Assembly: GCA_029961055.1 (NCBI GenBank)
Contig: JASBVM010000051.1
Location: 1-64,000 of the forward strand
Length of the DNA: 64,000 nucleotides
DNA from: Bacillota bacterium
Lineage (GTDB): Bacteria; Bacillota; Sulfobacillia; JAIMAT01
Reading direction: 5' to 3'
The notes beneath the pieces were generated by a model that saw nothing but the letters and a program-made list of their open reading frames with translations, searched no databases and was not told the DNA's origin. The position numbers and the translations under genes were made by a program. Below, one piece after another: positions 24,669 through 33,035 of this stretch (positions within the stretch are counted from its first letter, which is position 1; each line of letters starts with the position of its first letter).

Positions 24669-24756
24669 CGTCGGCACGCGCCGGGCGGCCATACCCGCTG
24701 ACGTGCCCCGCCCCCGTCCGCGGCAAGGCGCCCGGAGGGCCGGGGGCGCGGCCCGC

Positions 24757-25923
24757 TCACTCCGCCGGCGGTCTCTCCTGCACCGGCGGCCGCTTCCACC
24801 GCCACGGGCGGATGCTCCCGCGACGCTCCGGCCCCGCCACCGCCGTCGCGCCCGCACCCGGGCGGGCCGCCCCGGCCGCCAGGCTGACCCCCCCGACCAC
24901 CAGCAGGCCGCCCGCCACCGACCAGGGATCGACCGGCTCCTGCAGGAAGAGGCTCCCCCAGAGCGCGGTGAAGACGGGCAGGAGGTTGTTGAAGCTGATG
25001 GCGCGGGCGGAGCCGATCCGGCGGACGCCGCTGTTCCAGGCCCACATGGCCAGCACCGAGGCGCCCAGCGCCACGTAGAGGACGCCCGCCAGCGCGGAGA
25101 GCGAGAGCTCCAGGCGGGGACCGCTGCCGTACGCCTCTTTCCACGCCCCGCCCCAGAGCCACTCCGCGGCGGTCAGGAGCGCCAGCGGCACCAACCCCGC
25201 CAGCGAGGACCAGGCGGTCACGCCCAGGGCCAGGTCGGTGCGGCCGGGGGCCGGCCGCACCGCTCGCGAGCCCGGCGACGGCGCGTCCGGGGCCGACTGC
25301 CAGGCCTCCGCCGCGCGCTGGGCGTAGAGGGTGTAGACGGCCCAGAGGAGGGCGGACAGGAGCATGAGCAGGTCGCCGAGCCGGAGACCTCCCCAGCCGC
25401 CCGCCGCCCCGCCCCCGGGGGCTGGCGCGGCCGCCGGGAGGCGGGCGGGGGCGAGCAGGATGAGGGCCACGCCGGCCACCGTCAGCAGCGAGCCCCCCGC
25501 CTGCCTCCAGCCCGGGCGGAGGCCCGCCAGCGCCGCCAGGGCGACGCCGAAGACCGGCGTGGTCGACTGGAGGAGCGAGGCCTTCAGGATCGCGGTGGTG
25601 TGGAGGGCCAGGTAGACCGCGGGCGTGAAGATCGCCACGCCGCTCAGCCCCATCCAGGCCAGCGCCGGCCGGGCGGCCCGCGGCGGGCGGCCCAGCCCCG
25701 CCCGGTGCGCCAGGAGGAGCAGGACCGGCGTCGCCACCAGCCAGCGGACCAGGCTGAGCGTGACGGGGGGCAGGCTGCCCGCCAGCAGCCTGCCCGCCAG
25801 GAAGTTCCCGCTCCAGAGGAGGGGCGCCAGCACCAGGAGCGCATAGGCGCCGGCGTGCCCCCCTTCCTCGGACCGGTTCCGCCGCCGCTCCGGCCGCCGG
25901 TTCAGCAGGAGCTGAAGCCGCAT
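24757..25923 (-). CDS. DMT-superfamily (EamA) transporter
   Basis: This is a ten-helix drug/metabolite transporter with two EamA repeats. The first is ALLVLAPLLWSGNFLAGRLL to ALILLAPARL. The second is GDLLMLLSALLWAVYTLYAQ to the end, with the common LLPVFTALWGSLFLQEPVDP near the last helices. Two low-complexity Pro/Gly/Ala inserts occur around the middle. The substrate is not predictable. The start is uncertain: ATG at 25921-25923 overlaps the end of nrdJ by 22 bases without a ribosome site. The first helix begins near 25857, so a rare internal start is possible. Confidence 0.85.
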   Translation of the reverse strand: MRLQLLLNRRPERRRNRSEEGGHAGAYALLVLAPLLWSGNFLAGRLLAGSLPPVTLSLVRWLVATPVLLLLAHRAGLGRPPRAARPALAWMGLSGVAIFTPAVYLALHTTAILKASLLQSTTPVFGVALAALAGLRPGWRQAGGSLLTVAGVALILLAPARLPAAAPAPGGGAAGGWGGLRLGDLLMLLSALLWAVYTLYAQRAAEAWQSAPDAPSPGSRAVRPAPGRTDLALGVTAWSSLAGLVPLALLTAAEWLWGGAWKEAYGSGPRLELSLSALAGVLYVALGASVLAMWAWNSGVRRIGSARAISFNNLLPVFTALWGSLFLQEPVDPWSVAGGLLVVGGVSLAAGAARPGAGATAVAGPERRGSIRPWRWKRPPVQERPPAE

Positions 25924-28474
25924 TCCAGGCACTTGACGCACCCGTCCTGGTGGACGGCGATGGCGCCGCAGACCGGGCAGAGGTCGATGTCCTTGGGGCT
26001 GCGGGGCCTCCGGGGCGCGGGTGCCGCCGCCGGGCCGTCCGTCGCGGCGGGCTCCAGCGTGGCCGCGGGGGCGTCGTCCGCCTCCCCTTCCTCGCCGGGG
26101 GCGTGGCCGTCCGGCCAGGTGCCCGCCAGGAGCCGCCCCAGGGCGTCCGGCACGGAGCGGATCCGGTGCGGGCCGAAGCCGACGGACTGGCTTCCGCCGA
26201 TGCCGATCAGCTGCTCGGCCACCGCGTCGGGATCGACGCCCGAGCGGAGGGCCAGCGAGATCAGCCGGGCCAGCGCCTCCGTCAGCGCGGTCACGTCCGA
26301 GCCGGCCTTGCCGATCTGGGTGAAGACCTCGAAGGGCCTGCCGTTCAGCTCGTTGACCGTGACGTACAGGTTCCCCAGCGGCGTCCGGATGCGCGTGGTC
26401 CGGCCGGTCAGCACCTCGGGCCGCGCCTCGGGCCGGAGGCGCGGCTCGGCGGCGGGCCGCCCCGGCGCCGCCTCCTCCCTGGTCTCCCCGGCGCGCCCCT
26501 GCGCCCGGGCGGGCGCCTCCTGGGTCGCCAGCACCTGCTCCTGCCGCGAGCGGTCCCGGTAGACGGTGACGCCCTTGCAGCCCAGGTCGTAGGCGAGCAT
26601 GTAGAGGTCGGAGACCTGCTCCGCCGTGTAGTCGGCGGGCGCGTTGGCCGTCTTGGAGATGGAGGAGTCGGTCCAGCGCTGCACCGCCGCCTGCATGCGG
26701 ACGTGCTCCTCCGGCGTCAGGTCCATCGCCCCGACGAAGTACCCCGGCAGCTCCTCGCCCGGGTGCGCCTCCATCCACTCCTGGGCGACGCGCACGTACT
26801 GCACGTCCTCGCCCAGCCGGGAGCGCCGGGTGAACTTGAGCGCGTAAAAGGGCTCGATGCCGGTCGAGGTGTCGACCATCGTGCCCACGGTCCCGGTGGG
26901 CGCCTGGGTGAGGAGCGTCACGTTCCGGATCCCGTGCTGGCGGACGGCGTCCCGGATCTCCTCCGGCATCCGGCGCATGAAGCCGGACTGGAGGAAGCTC
27001 TCCGCGTCGAAGGCGGGGAAGGGCCCCTTCTCCTTCGCCAGGTCGATGGACTCCCGGTAGGCCTCCAGCGCGATGAAGCGGTAGAGCCGCTCGGTGAACT
27101 CCACGGCCTCGGGCGAGCCGTAGCGCAGCCCGAGCCGGATCAGGAGCTCGCCCAGCCCCATGGTGCCGGCCCCCACCCGGCGCTCGCGCAGCTGGTTCTG
27201 CCGGTTCTCCTCCATGAAGTAGGGCGTCGCGTCCACCACGTCGTCCAGGAAGCGGACCAGCGTCCGGACGGAACGGCCCAGCTTCTCCCAGTCCACGTCC
27301 GTCCCCTCGGCGTTCACCATCCGCGCCAGGTTGACGTGGCCGAGGGTGCAGACGCCCCAGGCCGGAAGCGGCTGCTCGGCGCATGGATTTGTACAGATTA
27401 ACCTGTTGAAATACCACGAGTTGGAGTCCTTCTCGTGCCGGGTGGAGAAGACCACGCCCGGCTCGGCCGACTCCCAGGCCGCCTCGATGATCTCGCGCCA
27501 GACCTCGCGCGCCGGCCGCCGATCGTAGACGACCTTGGGCAGACCCCGCGCCTCCCAGTCGTCGAAGTCGCCGCGCCAGATCTCGTCGTAGCCGGGGGTG
27601 GAGGTGTCCGGGAACCAGAACTCCCACTCCCGGTCTTCCTTGACCGCCTGCATGAAGTCGTCGGTGATCCGGAAGGAGATGTTGGCGTTCTCCACCCGGC
27701 CCGGCTGCTTCTTGATGTCGACGAAGCGCTTCCAGTCGGGGTGGCGGATGTCCAGCTGGAGCATCAGGGCACCGCGGCGGCTCCCGCCCTGCTCGATCAG
27801 CCCCGTCGCCATCGAGTAGAGCTCCATCCAGGAGACGGGCGTTGGGTGGGCCCGTTGACCGAGCGGACCGGCGCCCGGAAGGGCCGCAGCGAGGAGACGT
27901 TGATGCCGACGCCCCCGCCCCGGGACATGATCTCGATCATCTGGCCGAGCGTCTCCACGATCCCCTGGCGCGAGTCGCGGGGGCTCGGGATGACGTAGCA
28001 GTTGTACAGCGTCAGGTCGAGGCCGGTGCCGGCGCCCGCCCAGACGCGGCCCCCGGGGATCAGGCGGAGCGCCTCGATCTCCTCGGCGAAAGCCCGGGCC
28101 CACGTCGCGCGGCGCTCGTCGTCGGGCTCCACCGCCGCCACGCCGCGGCCGATGCGCGCGGCCACCTCGGCGAGGGTCGTCTCCAGCGGCCGGTCGCAGC
28201 TGAGCCGCGAGCGCTCCAGCTCCTCGCCCCTGGCCTCGCCGGTCAGGAGCCGGACCCGGAGGCGGTCGCCGTCGACGGCCAGCACCTCGGCCAGCTCCTT
28301 CTGGGGCCAGCGCGGATCCTCCCGGGTCGGGACCACCGCCAGGTCGCCCGGCTGGAAGGCGCGGTTGGCGTCCTTCATGGTGTAGCGGTCGATGAAGATC
28401 TTCCACGAGAGCTCCGTCGGCATGCCGGCGAAGCGCGTCGACGCCCATGCACGCGCGTCGGCCTTCCTTGCCAT
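25902..28474 (-). pseudogene. nrdJ: Adenosylcobalamin-dependent class II ribonucleotide reductase, frameshifted as given
   Basis: The class II enzyme makes deoxyribonucleotides with a B12 radical. The first part (28474 to about 27850) has LSWKIFIDRYTMKD, then YNCYVIPSPRDSRQGIVETL and SRGGGVGINVSSLRPFRAPV. The rest, in another frame, runs from PVSWMELYSMATGLIEQGGS with CTNPCAEQPL and TQAPTGTVGTMVDTSTGIEP to a TSCPD domain and a C-terminal zinc ribbon (CPVCG, CVKCLECGFSSC). The frame is lost by one base at about 27840-27855, within an otherwise conserved stretch. All domains are otherwise intact, totalling about 857 residues, so a sequencing error is as likely as true loss. ATG 28474 follows AAGGAG. 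Confidence 0.88.
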
Positions 28475-28549
28475 GACCCCAACTCCTTCGACGCCGGCTC
28501 CGGCCGGGTGGCCCCCGGACGGGGCGGGAGCGCCCGGCCCGAGCCGTGG

Positions 28550-28597
28550 ACACTATATGTTGTGTCTGTGGCGATTACCTTCCACCACATGTTGTAC
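28550..28597 (-). promoter_or_regulatory. Paired NrdR-like boxes over the nrdJ promoter
   Basis: ACACTATATGTTGTGT at 28550-28565 closely matches the NrdR-box consensus (ACACWATATWTWGTGT-like). A weaker copy CCACCACATGTTGTAC lies at 28582-28597, exactly 32 bases away, the usual three-turn spacing of paired boxes. The stronger box contains TATAGT on the minus strand, a probable -10 element for nrdJ. This implies repression by the dATP-sensing regulator NrdR, whose gene is not in the window. Confidence 0.75.
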
Positions 28598-28721
28598 GTT
28601 GAAGGCAGTTACGCCACCGGGGGCTCGTCCCCTGCCTCGGGAACCGGCGATCTGCCGGTCGATTTTGGCGCTATGCGCCACCGGCCGTCCGGGAGACGGG
28701 CTTCCCCGCCCCCCGCCTACC

Positions 28722-29744
28722 TCAGATAAACAGCACCAGGAAGTAGCCGACGAGCAGCACCGCACCGATCGGCACGGCGAGCCGCGCCCAATCGGCCATG
28801 CGGATGCGGAGGCGGGCGGCGGTGATGATATTCGGAATGTTGCCGGGGATGAGCATCCCGCCCGAGACGAGGAGGCCGATCAGGACCGACTCCACCTGCA
28901 GCGTCGTCATCCGCGGGCTCAGCTCCGCCGCGGCCAGCGTGGCGTTGTCCAGCACCGCGCTCAGCATGTTGATCCAGTACAGGTAGGCCGGGTGGAGGCC
29001 CAGGAGGTAGCGGTTGATCAGCTCCTCGTAGGCGGCGCCCAGGAAGGTGAGGCCGACGACGAAGAGGTAGACCTTGACCGTCCGCAGCAGCACCTCGAGG
29101 TAGGAGTCCTCCGGCGCCTCCGGAAGCTCTTCCTCGGCGGCGGCCTCGCGCGCCCGGGCGTGCGCCACCATCGCGCCGGCCACCACGGCCAGCAGGACCA
29201 GGCCGGGGATGACGTACCGGCCCAGCGTCCGCACCAGGAACCAGAAGTCTTCCTGCAGCCGGCTGACGGCGATCGTGGCCAGCGGCTCGCCCACCGGCGT
29301 CAGCACGGCGCCCAGGCCGATGGCGTAGCTCCCCAGCACCGCCAGTCTGATCTGCGAGCGGCGGTGGAGGCGCATCGCGTGCAGGAGAGCGGCCAGCACC
29401 AGCGAGGCGACGATGGCCGTGATCACGCTGGAGAGGAGGCCCAACACCAGCACCAGCAGCCCCGCGAAGAGCGGCAGCGGGACCCGGTCGACCACCCGGG
29501 CGACCGCCGCCTCCATCCCCCCGTGGAACCACTTGAAGAGGAGGCTGGCGACCAGCACCGCCAGCGTGATCGCGACCGGCTCGCGCAGGGCGCGGAGCAG
29601 CAGCGGCCCGCCGGCCACGCCCGCCACCAGCGCCGCGGCCACGCCCATGACGAACAGGAAGACCTCCAGGTTCTCCTCGATCGCGTGGGCCACGAAGGGC
29701 AGGAAGAGGATGAGCAGCAGAATGGCCACGAGCCCCAGCTCCAC
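28722..29744 (-). CDS. DUF1646 family membrane protein (putative cation transporter)
   Basis: The 340-residue integral membrane protein has about ten hydrophobic segments. The pattern matches DUF1646: LPFVAHAIEENLEVFLFVMG at the N-terminus, GLGAVLTPVGEPLATIAVSR in the middle, and NMLSAVLDNATLAAAELSPR and GGMLIPGNIPNIITAARLRI near the end. The repeated TPVGEP and GNIPN motifs resemble ion-transporter (ArsB/NhaD-like) proteins, from which the transport role is inferred. GTG 29744 follows AAGGAGGGGGCG. It is a single gene between nrdJ and the tRNA pair, with an AT-containing 250-base gap downstream holding the nrdJ promoter. Confidence 0.85.
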   Translation of the reverse strand: MELGLVAILLLILFLPFVAHAIEENLEVFLFVMGVAAALVAGVAGGPLLLRALREPVAITLAVLVASLLFKWFHGGMEAAVARVVDRVPLPLFAGLLVLVLGLLSSVITAIVASLVLAALLHAMRLHRRSQIRLAVLGSYAIGLGAVLTPVGEPLATIAVSRLQEDFWFLVRTLGRYVIPGLVLLAVVAGAMVAHARAREAAAEEELPEAPEDSYLEVLLRTVKVYLFVVGLTFLGAAYEELINRYLLGLHPAYLYWINMLSAVLDNATLAAAELSPRMTTLQVESVLIGLLVSGGMLIPGNIPNIITAARLRIRMADWARLAVPIGAVLLVGYFLVLFI

Positions 29745-29845
29745 CGCGCCCCCTCCTTCCTGACCCCGCCGGGCGATTCCCCGCCATTCTACCAGACGGC
29801 ACCCGCCCCGCCCGGCCTTGGCCGCGCGCCCGCGTCCGGCGGCCG

Positions 29846-29875
29846 TTGCAGCCCCGCCCCGGCCCGTGCTATAGT
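29846..29875 (+). promoter_or_regulatory. Promoter of the tRNA pair
   Basis: TTGCAG at 29846-29851 and TATAGT at 29870-29875 are separated by 18 bases. Transcription should start close to the tRNA-Glu 5' end at 29891. Confidence 0.7.
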
Positions 29876-29890
29876 GAAGCCCTGGATCGG

Positions 29891-29966
29891 GACCCCATCG
29901 TCCAGCGGTCTAGGACTCCACTCTTTCAAGGTGGCGACCCGGGTTCGAATCCCGGTGGGGTCACCA
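29891..29966 (+). tRNA. tRNA-Glu (UUC anticodon)
   Basis: A complete cloverleaf: acceptor GACCCCA pairs with TGGGGTC (29956-29962). The anticodon arm is CCACT-CTTTCAA-GGTGG with TTC in the loop, the T arm contains GGGTTCGAATCCC, and CCA is encoded at 29964-29966. It is followed 47 bases later by tRNA-Val on the same strand. Confidence 0.96.
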
Positions 29967-30012
29967 GATTTGGAGGAAGCGGATCCATGACCGCTCCTTC
30001 CCCGGATTTCCA

Positions 30013-30087
30013 GGGCGCGTAGCTCAGCGGTGGAGCGTTCGGTTCACATCCGAAAGGTCGCAGGTTCGAACCCTGCCGCGCCCACCA
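30013..30087 (+). tRNA. tRNA-Val (CAC anticodon)
   Basis: Acceptor GGGCGCG pairs with CGCGCCC (30077-30083). The anticodon arm is TTCGG-TTCACAT-CCGAA with CAC in the loop, the T arm carries GGTTCGAACC, and CCA is encoded at 30085-30087. The 3' end of this tRNA faces a decayed integrase gene, the usual position of an integration site. Confidence 0.96.
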
Positions 30088-30093
30088 ACCAAG

Positions 30094-30126
30094 AAGCCCG
30101 AATCCACGCGGGGTTCGGGCTTTTTC
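30094..30126 (+). terminator. Intrinsic terminator after the tRNA pair
   Basis: AAGCCCGAA (30094-30102) pairs with TTCGGGCTT (30114-30122) and is followed by a T-run (TTTTTCGTT). This is the clearest rho-independent terminator in the window. Confidence 0.88.
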
Positions 30127-30226
30127 GTTCGGATGCGGATTGACCGAGAACGGCTCTCCGGTCAATCTCCGAAAGCACGAAGGGCGGAGAGCGACCCTGT
30201 CCCAGGTTCTCTCCGGCGCTAGCGGT

Positions 30227-30620
30227 TCATCTCGCTGGGCCATCCGCCTCGCTTCCGCGGAGCCTGCGGAAGGCGTCCTGAGCCTGGACGAAGGCCGGGC
30301 CTTCGTAGGCGTGGGTGTAGACGCCGAGCGCCGTGGTGACGCGGCTATGCCCGAGGTGGGCGACCCCTTCCAGCGGGGGAACGCCCGCCTCCTGGAGGAG
30401 ACTTCGAGGGAGTGCCTCAGGGCATGGCGCCGGACGCCCTCGACGCCTGCTCGCTCGCAAATCCGGAGCCATGCGTGGCGGATGTTGTCGGGCCGGAGCA
30501 GGCTCCCGGCCCCGCTGGCGAAGACCCTGCCCGCAGTGAATCCAAAATCCCCTTGTCGAAGGTGACGACCCTGCCGGATAGTGGCAAGGGCACCTTGCCA
30601 AGTGCTGAATGCTTCGTCCA
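30227..30620 (-). pseudogene. Phage-type tyrosine recombinase (integrase), C-terminal remnant
   Basis: Two frames of the minus strand together give the C-terminal catalytic part of a tyrosine recombinase. The first is VFASGAGSLLRPDNIRHAWL followed by RRHALRHSL (the Arg of the second catalytic box). After a frame change come SLLQEAGVPPLEGVAHLGHS, RVTTALGVYTHAYEG (LGH and the Tyr region) and the stop at 30227. The N-terminal domains and start are missing. It lies 140 bases beyond tRNA-Val and points toward it, typical of an integrated element that has since eroded. Confidence 0.8.
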
Positions 30621-30850
30621 CGGCGGTCACGCTCAAGGCGGTCAAGGTCGACGGCACAGTTGACACCAGCTTCAAGATGCCGGGTTCAGCGGCGGCTACC
30701 TGACCGTGGTGAATGGCGCGGCTTTCAGCGGCATCACGTCGGGCAAGTACATCGGCTTCACCGGTCTGCAGCCTGGCGATACAGTCGATCTCTACACGGA
30801 CGGGAGCGGCCACTACGCTATCGTGGACCTCTACCGCTCAGCTAGGACTC
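30602..30850 (+). pseudogene. Remnant of a surface-protein-like gene, C-terminal end
   Basis: The plus strand shows VTLKAVKVDGTVDTSFKMPG, and after a frame change near 30680 GYLTVVNGAAFSGITSGKYI and GFTGLQPGDTVDLYTDGSGH, then YAIVDLYRSA. The Thr/Gly/Asp-rich, beta-strand-like composition differs from the Arg/Ala-rich neighbourhood and resembles a repeat domain of a secreted or S-layer protein. No start, signal peptide or recognised domain is present. A perfect hairpin follows at once. It is probably the tail of a gene brought in by, or cut by, the integrated element. Confidence 0.45.
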
Positions 30851-30851
30851 T

Positions 30852-30883
30852 AAGGAGGGAGCGCCCGAGGGCGCTCCCTCCTT
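30852..30883. terminator. Perfect 13-bp hairpin after the surface-protein remnant
   Basis: AAGGAGGGAGCGC (30852-30864), loop CCGAGG, and GCGCTCCCTCCTT (30871-30883) pair without mismatch. No T-run follows on the plus strand. The bases from 30884 to 31156 contain no gene I can support. Confidence 0.65.
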
Positions 30884-31156
30884 GGCGTATTCGGCTATGC
30901 GACGGCTGCCGTCGCGGGTTTCGTGGTGTGAGCGTTTCGCCACTTTGACGCGATGGGGAGTCGCTTCCCGGGTCCGTAACGCACATGTAATTCTGCGGGG
31001 TCGCCTTCGCCGTCGGTCCGGAGAGGCGGTCACCGCCGCCCTCCGCGGGTGGCTTGACGCCGGCCGGGCCAAGCCGCACGCTACCCTCCGGGGTATCTGC
31101 CCGCTTCCTGCCTTCCCTCCGGCGTCTCAGCCCGTGGACCGGAGGGGATCGAAAGC

Positions 31157-31801
31157 GTGAGAACGTGGTCGAGGATCAGGGCGTCCTGGCGGGCCTACCG
31201 CGACTTCTTCGCCGGCTGGTGGAGGTACCGCGACCGCCTGCGCCGGGACGAGCGGTGGATCCAGAACTTCGCCCGCAGGAACGGGCTCCGGGTCAATCCG
31301 CACCGGATGATGCGCACCAACCTGAAGATCTGGATCGAGGAGAACCGCGACCTCTACGGCACGCAGCAGTGCCCCTGCTTCGAGCCGACGGGCGACGCGG
31401 CGATGGACAGGAAGCTGATGTGCCCGTGCAAGTTCGCCCTGGCGGACATCGAGGCGACGGGGACCTGCCATTGCACGCTCTTCGGGCGCGGCGACCTGAC
31501 GGCGGCAGGCTTCGCCGAGGCGGAGGCCCGCCTCATGCGCGAGTACCGCCCCCGTCTCAAGCTCGAGGGGAACCGGTTGGACACGCGCGGCTGGCCGCTC
31601 AACCCGCGGCGCCAGCTGCCGGTCCCCGACCCCGTGCACCAGGTGAAGCAGGCGCTCCACCAGACGACGGGCGACCTGGTCGTGGTCGTCGACCGGCCGT
31701 CCTCCGTCGCCAATCTGCGCAGGCTGGCCGAGAGTCGGGGATTCGGCTTCGACAGCCGCGAGAGCGAGCCGGGCCTCTGGGAGGTCACCCTGCGGCGGTG
31801 A
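31157..31801 (+). CDS. Ferredoxin-thioredoxin-reductase-like iron-sulfur protein with a TusA-like C-terminal region
   Basis: The 214-residue protein has an N-terminal helical region, then the FTR catalytic-chain pattern: QQCPCF, a second CPCKFALADIEATGTCHC about 20 residues later. These Cys would hold a [4Fe-4S] cluster beside a redox-active disulfide. Residues about 165-214 (DLVVVVDRPSSVANLRRLAE to GLWEVTLRR) resemble the TusA/SirA beta-alpha fold but lack the usual Cys. Stand-alone FTR-like proteins occur in many anaerobes and may reduce thioredoxin-type partners; the partner here is unknown. GTG 31157 follows GGAGGGG. It lies alone next to the eroded island. Confidence 0.8.
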   Translation: MRTWSRIRASWRAYRDFFAGWWRYRDRLRRDERWIQNFARRNGLRVNPHRMMRTNLKIWIEENRDLYGTQQCPCFEPTGDAAMDRKLMCPCKFALADIEATGTCHCTLFGRGDLTAAGFAEAEARLMREYRPRLKLEGNRLDTRGWPLNPRRQLPVPDPVHQVKQALHQTTGDLVVVVDRPSSVANLRRLAESRGFGFDSRESEPGLWEVTLRR

Positions 31802-31939
31802 GACCGCGAGGCCGCCTGAAGGGCGGCGGGTACCCGGCGGGTACCGGAGGCGTCAGGTTCTTCTGCAGCAACCCGGATAGGCATCCGAGCGGCTGAGGCG
31901 GGCCGGGGGGAGCAGGGAGCGGGCAGGGTCTCCTCGCCC

Positions 31940-32986
31940 TCAGCCGCCCGTCGTCTCCGGGAGCCTCTTCTCCAGCTCGATCTCGTCGTGGAGGGGGATG
32001 CCCCCGTCGCCCAGCTCGGGGATGGACGGCTTCTGCCGGCGCGCCGCGTCGACGGCGCCCGCGTGCACGGCCGTGATCCGGTAGCCGCGCCGCTGGTAGA
32101 AGCGGAGCGCGTCCAGGTTGTCGTTGGAGGTGACCAGCCAGAGGCGGCGGCAGCCGGCCGCCCGGGCGCGCTCCTCCACGGCGGCGAGGAGCGCGCTGCC
32201 CACGCCCCTCCCCTGCCGGGTGGCGTCGAGGCTGACCAGCTCGCATTCGTCGTCGTCGGCGTGCCAGGTGGCGGCTCCGGCCGGCTGGCCGTCGAGGTAG
32301 GCGACCAGCGCCTGGAGGGAGTCGAGGCGATGGACGCGCCCGCGGGTGACCATGACGGTGTCGCCCCAGCGCTCGCGCCAGAGCTTCGCGAGCCAGGCCC
32401 GCTCCGGCTCCCCGCGAGCGTCGGCGATGCGGAGCCGGGGCCCCGCGGCCGCCTCAGCGCTCGCGCGGTCGTCTCCCCCGGCCGCCCCGGCTCCCGGGAG
32501 GGCCGCCGCCTCGTGCGGGAAGCGCAGATCGGAGTCCGCGACCGGGTGGCCGAGCAGCCGCGCGGCGAGGACGATCTGCCCCTTGTGATGGAACTCGTGG
32601 GTGATGGGATGGGCGAGGAGCCAGCGGGGCGTCAGCTCCAGCTCCTCCCCCTTCCAGCGCCGCGGAAGCGGCCGGTCCAGCTCCCCCTCGAACCGCGCCA
32701 GGAAACGCTCCACCAGCCGGTCCACCTCGGCGAAGAGGGCGCGCGCCCGGCGGGCGTCCGGGACCTCTCCCGGCGCGGGGTCCGCGAACGACCGCTCCTG
32801 CAGCCCCACCCGCTCCAGCCAGACGACGTAGCCCTCGGCGATGTGGACGTGCCGGTCCCGGACGCTCTCGCCCGCCAGGAGCTCCAGCGGGCGGCGGTAG
32901 AGCTCGGGCGGCCAGCCCTCGAGGTGGTCGAGCAGCGCCTGCCGGGTGGCGCGCACCCAGTCGTAGACCGTGCGGATCCCGTCCAT
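31940..32986 (-). CDS. DinB-type domain fused to a GNAT acetyltransferase
   Basis: Residues about 1-160 form a DinB-like four-helix bundle with His positions in DRHVHIAEGYVVWLERV and AHPITHEFHHKGQIVLAARL. After a Gly/Ala linker, residues about 185-330 are a GNAT domain with the acetyl-CoA loop TRQGRGVGSALLAAVEERAR and the C-terminal NDNLDALRFYQRRGYRI. The pairing joins a putative metal/thiol enzyme to an acetyltransferase in a single 348-residue chain; a joint detoxification role is only inference. ATG 32986 is preceded by GGAAGGGGGAC. It is the downstream end of the long minus-strand gene run. Confidence 0.88.
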   Translation of the reverse strand: MDGIRTVYDWVRATRQALLDHLEGWPPELYRRPLELLAGESVRDRHVHIAEGYVVWLERVGLQERSFADPAPGEVPDARRARALFAEVDRLVERFLARFEGELDRPLPRRWKGEELELTPRWLLAHPITHEFHHKGQIVLAARLLGHPVADSDLRFPHEAAALPGAGAAGGDDRASAEAAAGPRLRIADARGEPERAWLAKLWRERWGDTVMVTRGRVHRLDSLQALVAYLDGQPAGAATWHADDDECELVSLDATRQGRGVGSALLAAVEERARAAGCRRLWLVTSNDNLDALRFYQRRGYRITAVHAGAVDAARRQKPSIPELGDGGIPLHDEIELEKRLPETTGG

Positions 32987-33035
32987 GTCCGTCCCCCTTC
33001 CTGAGCGCCGGGGTCCTCGTGAGGAAGGGCGGTGC

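Noticed and set aside
28392-29990. A 532-codon plus-strand open frame ending inside tRNA-Glu
   Set aside because: It is antisense to the DUF1646 gene and part of nrdJ, and runs into a tRNA gene; no ribosome site or family motif.
30088-31156. A direct repeat of the tRNA-Val 3' end that would mark the far attachment site
   Set aside because: I compared the T-arm/acceptor sequence with this stretch and saw no convincing copy, so no att site is claimed.
30882-31160. Short open frames between the surface-protein remnant and the FTR-like gene
   Set aside because: No ribosome site, no homology, and an Arg-rich composition; I treat this stretch as noncoding.
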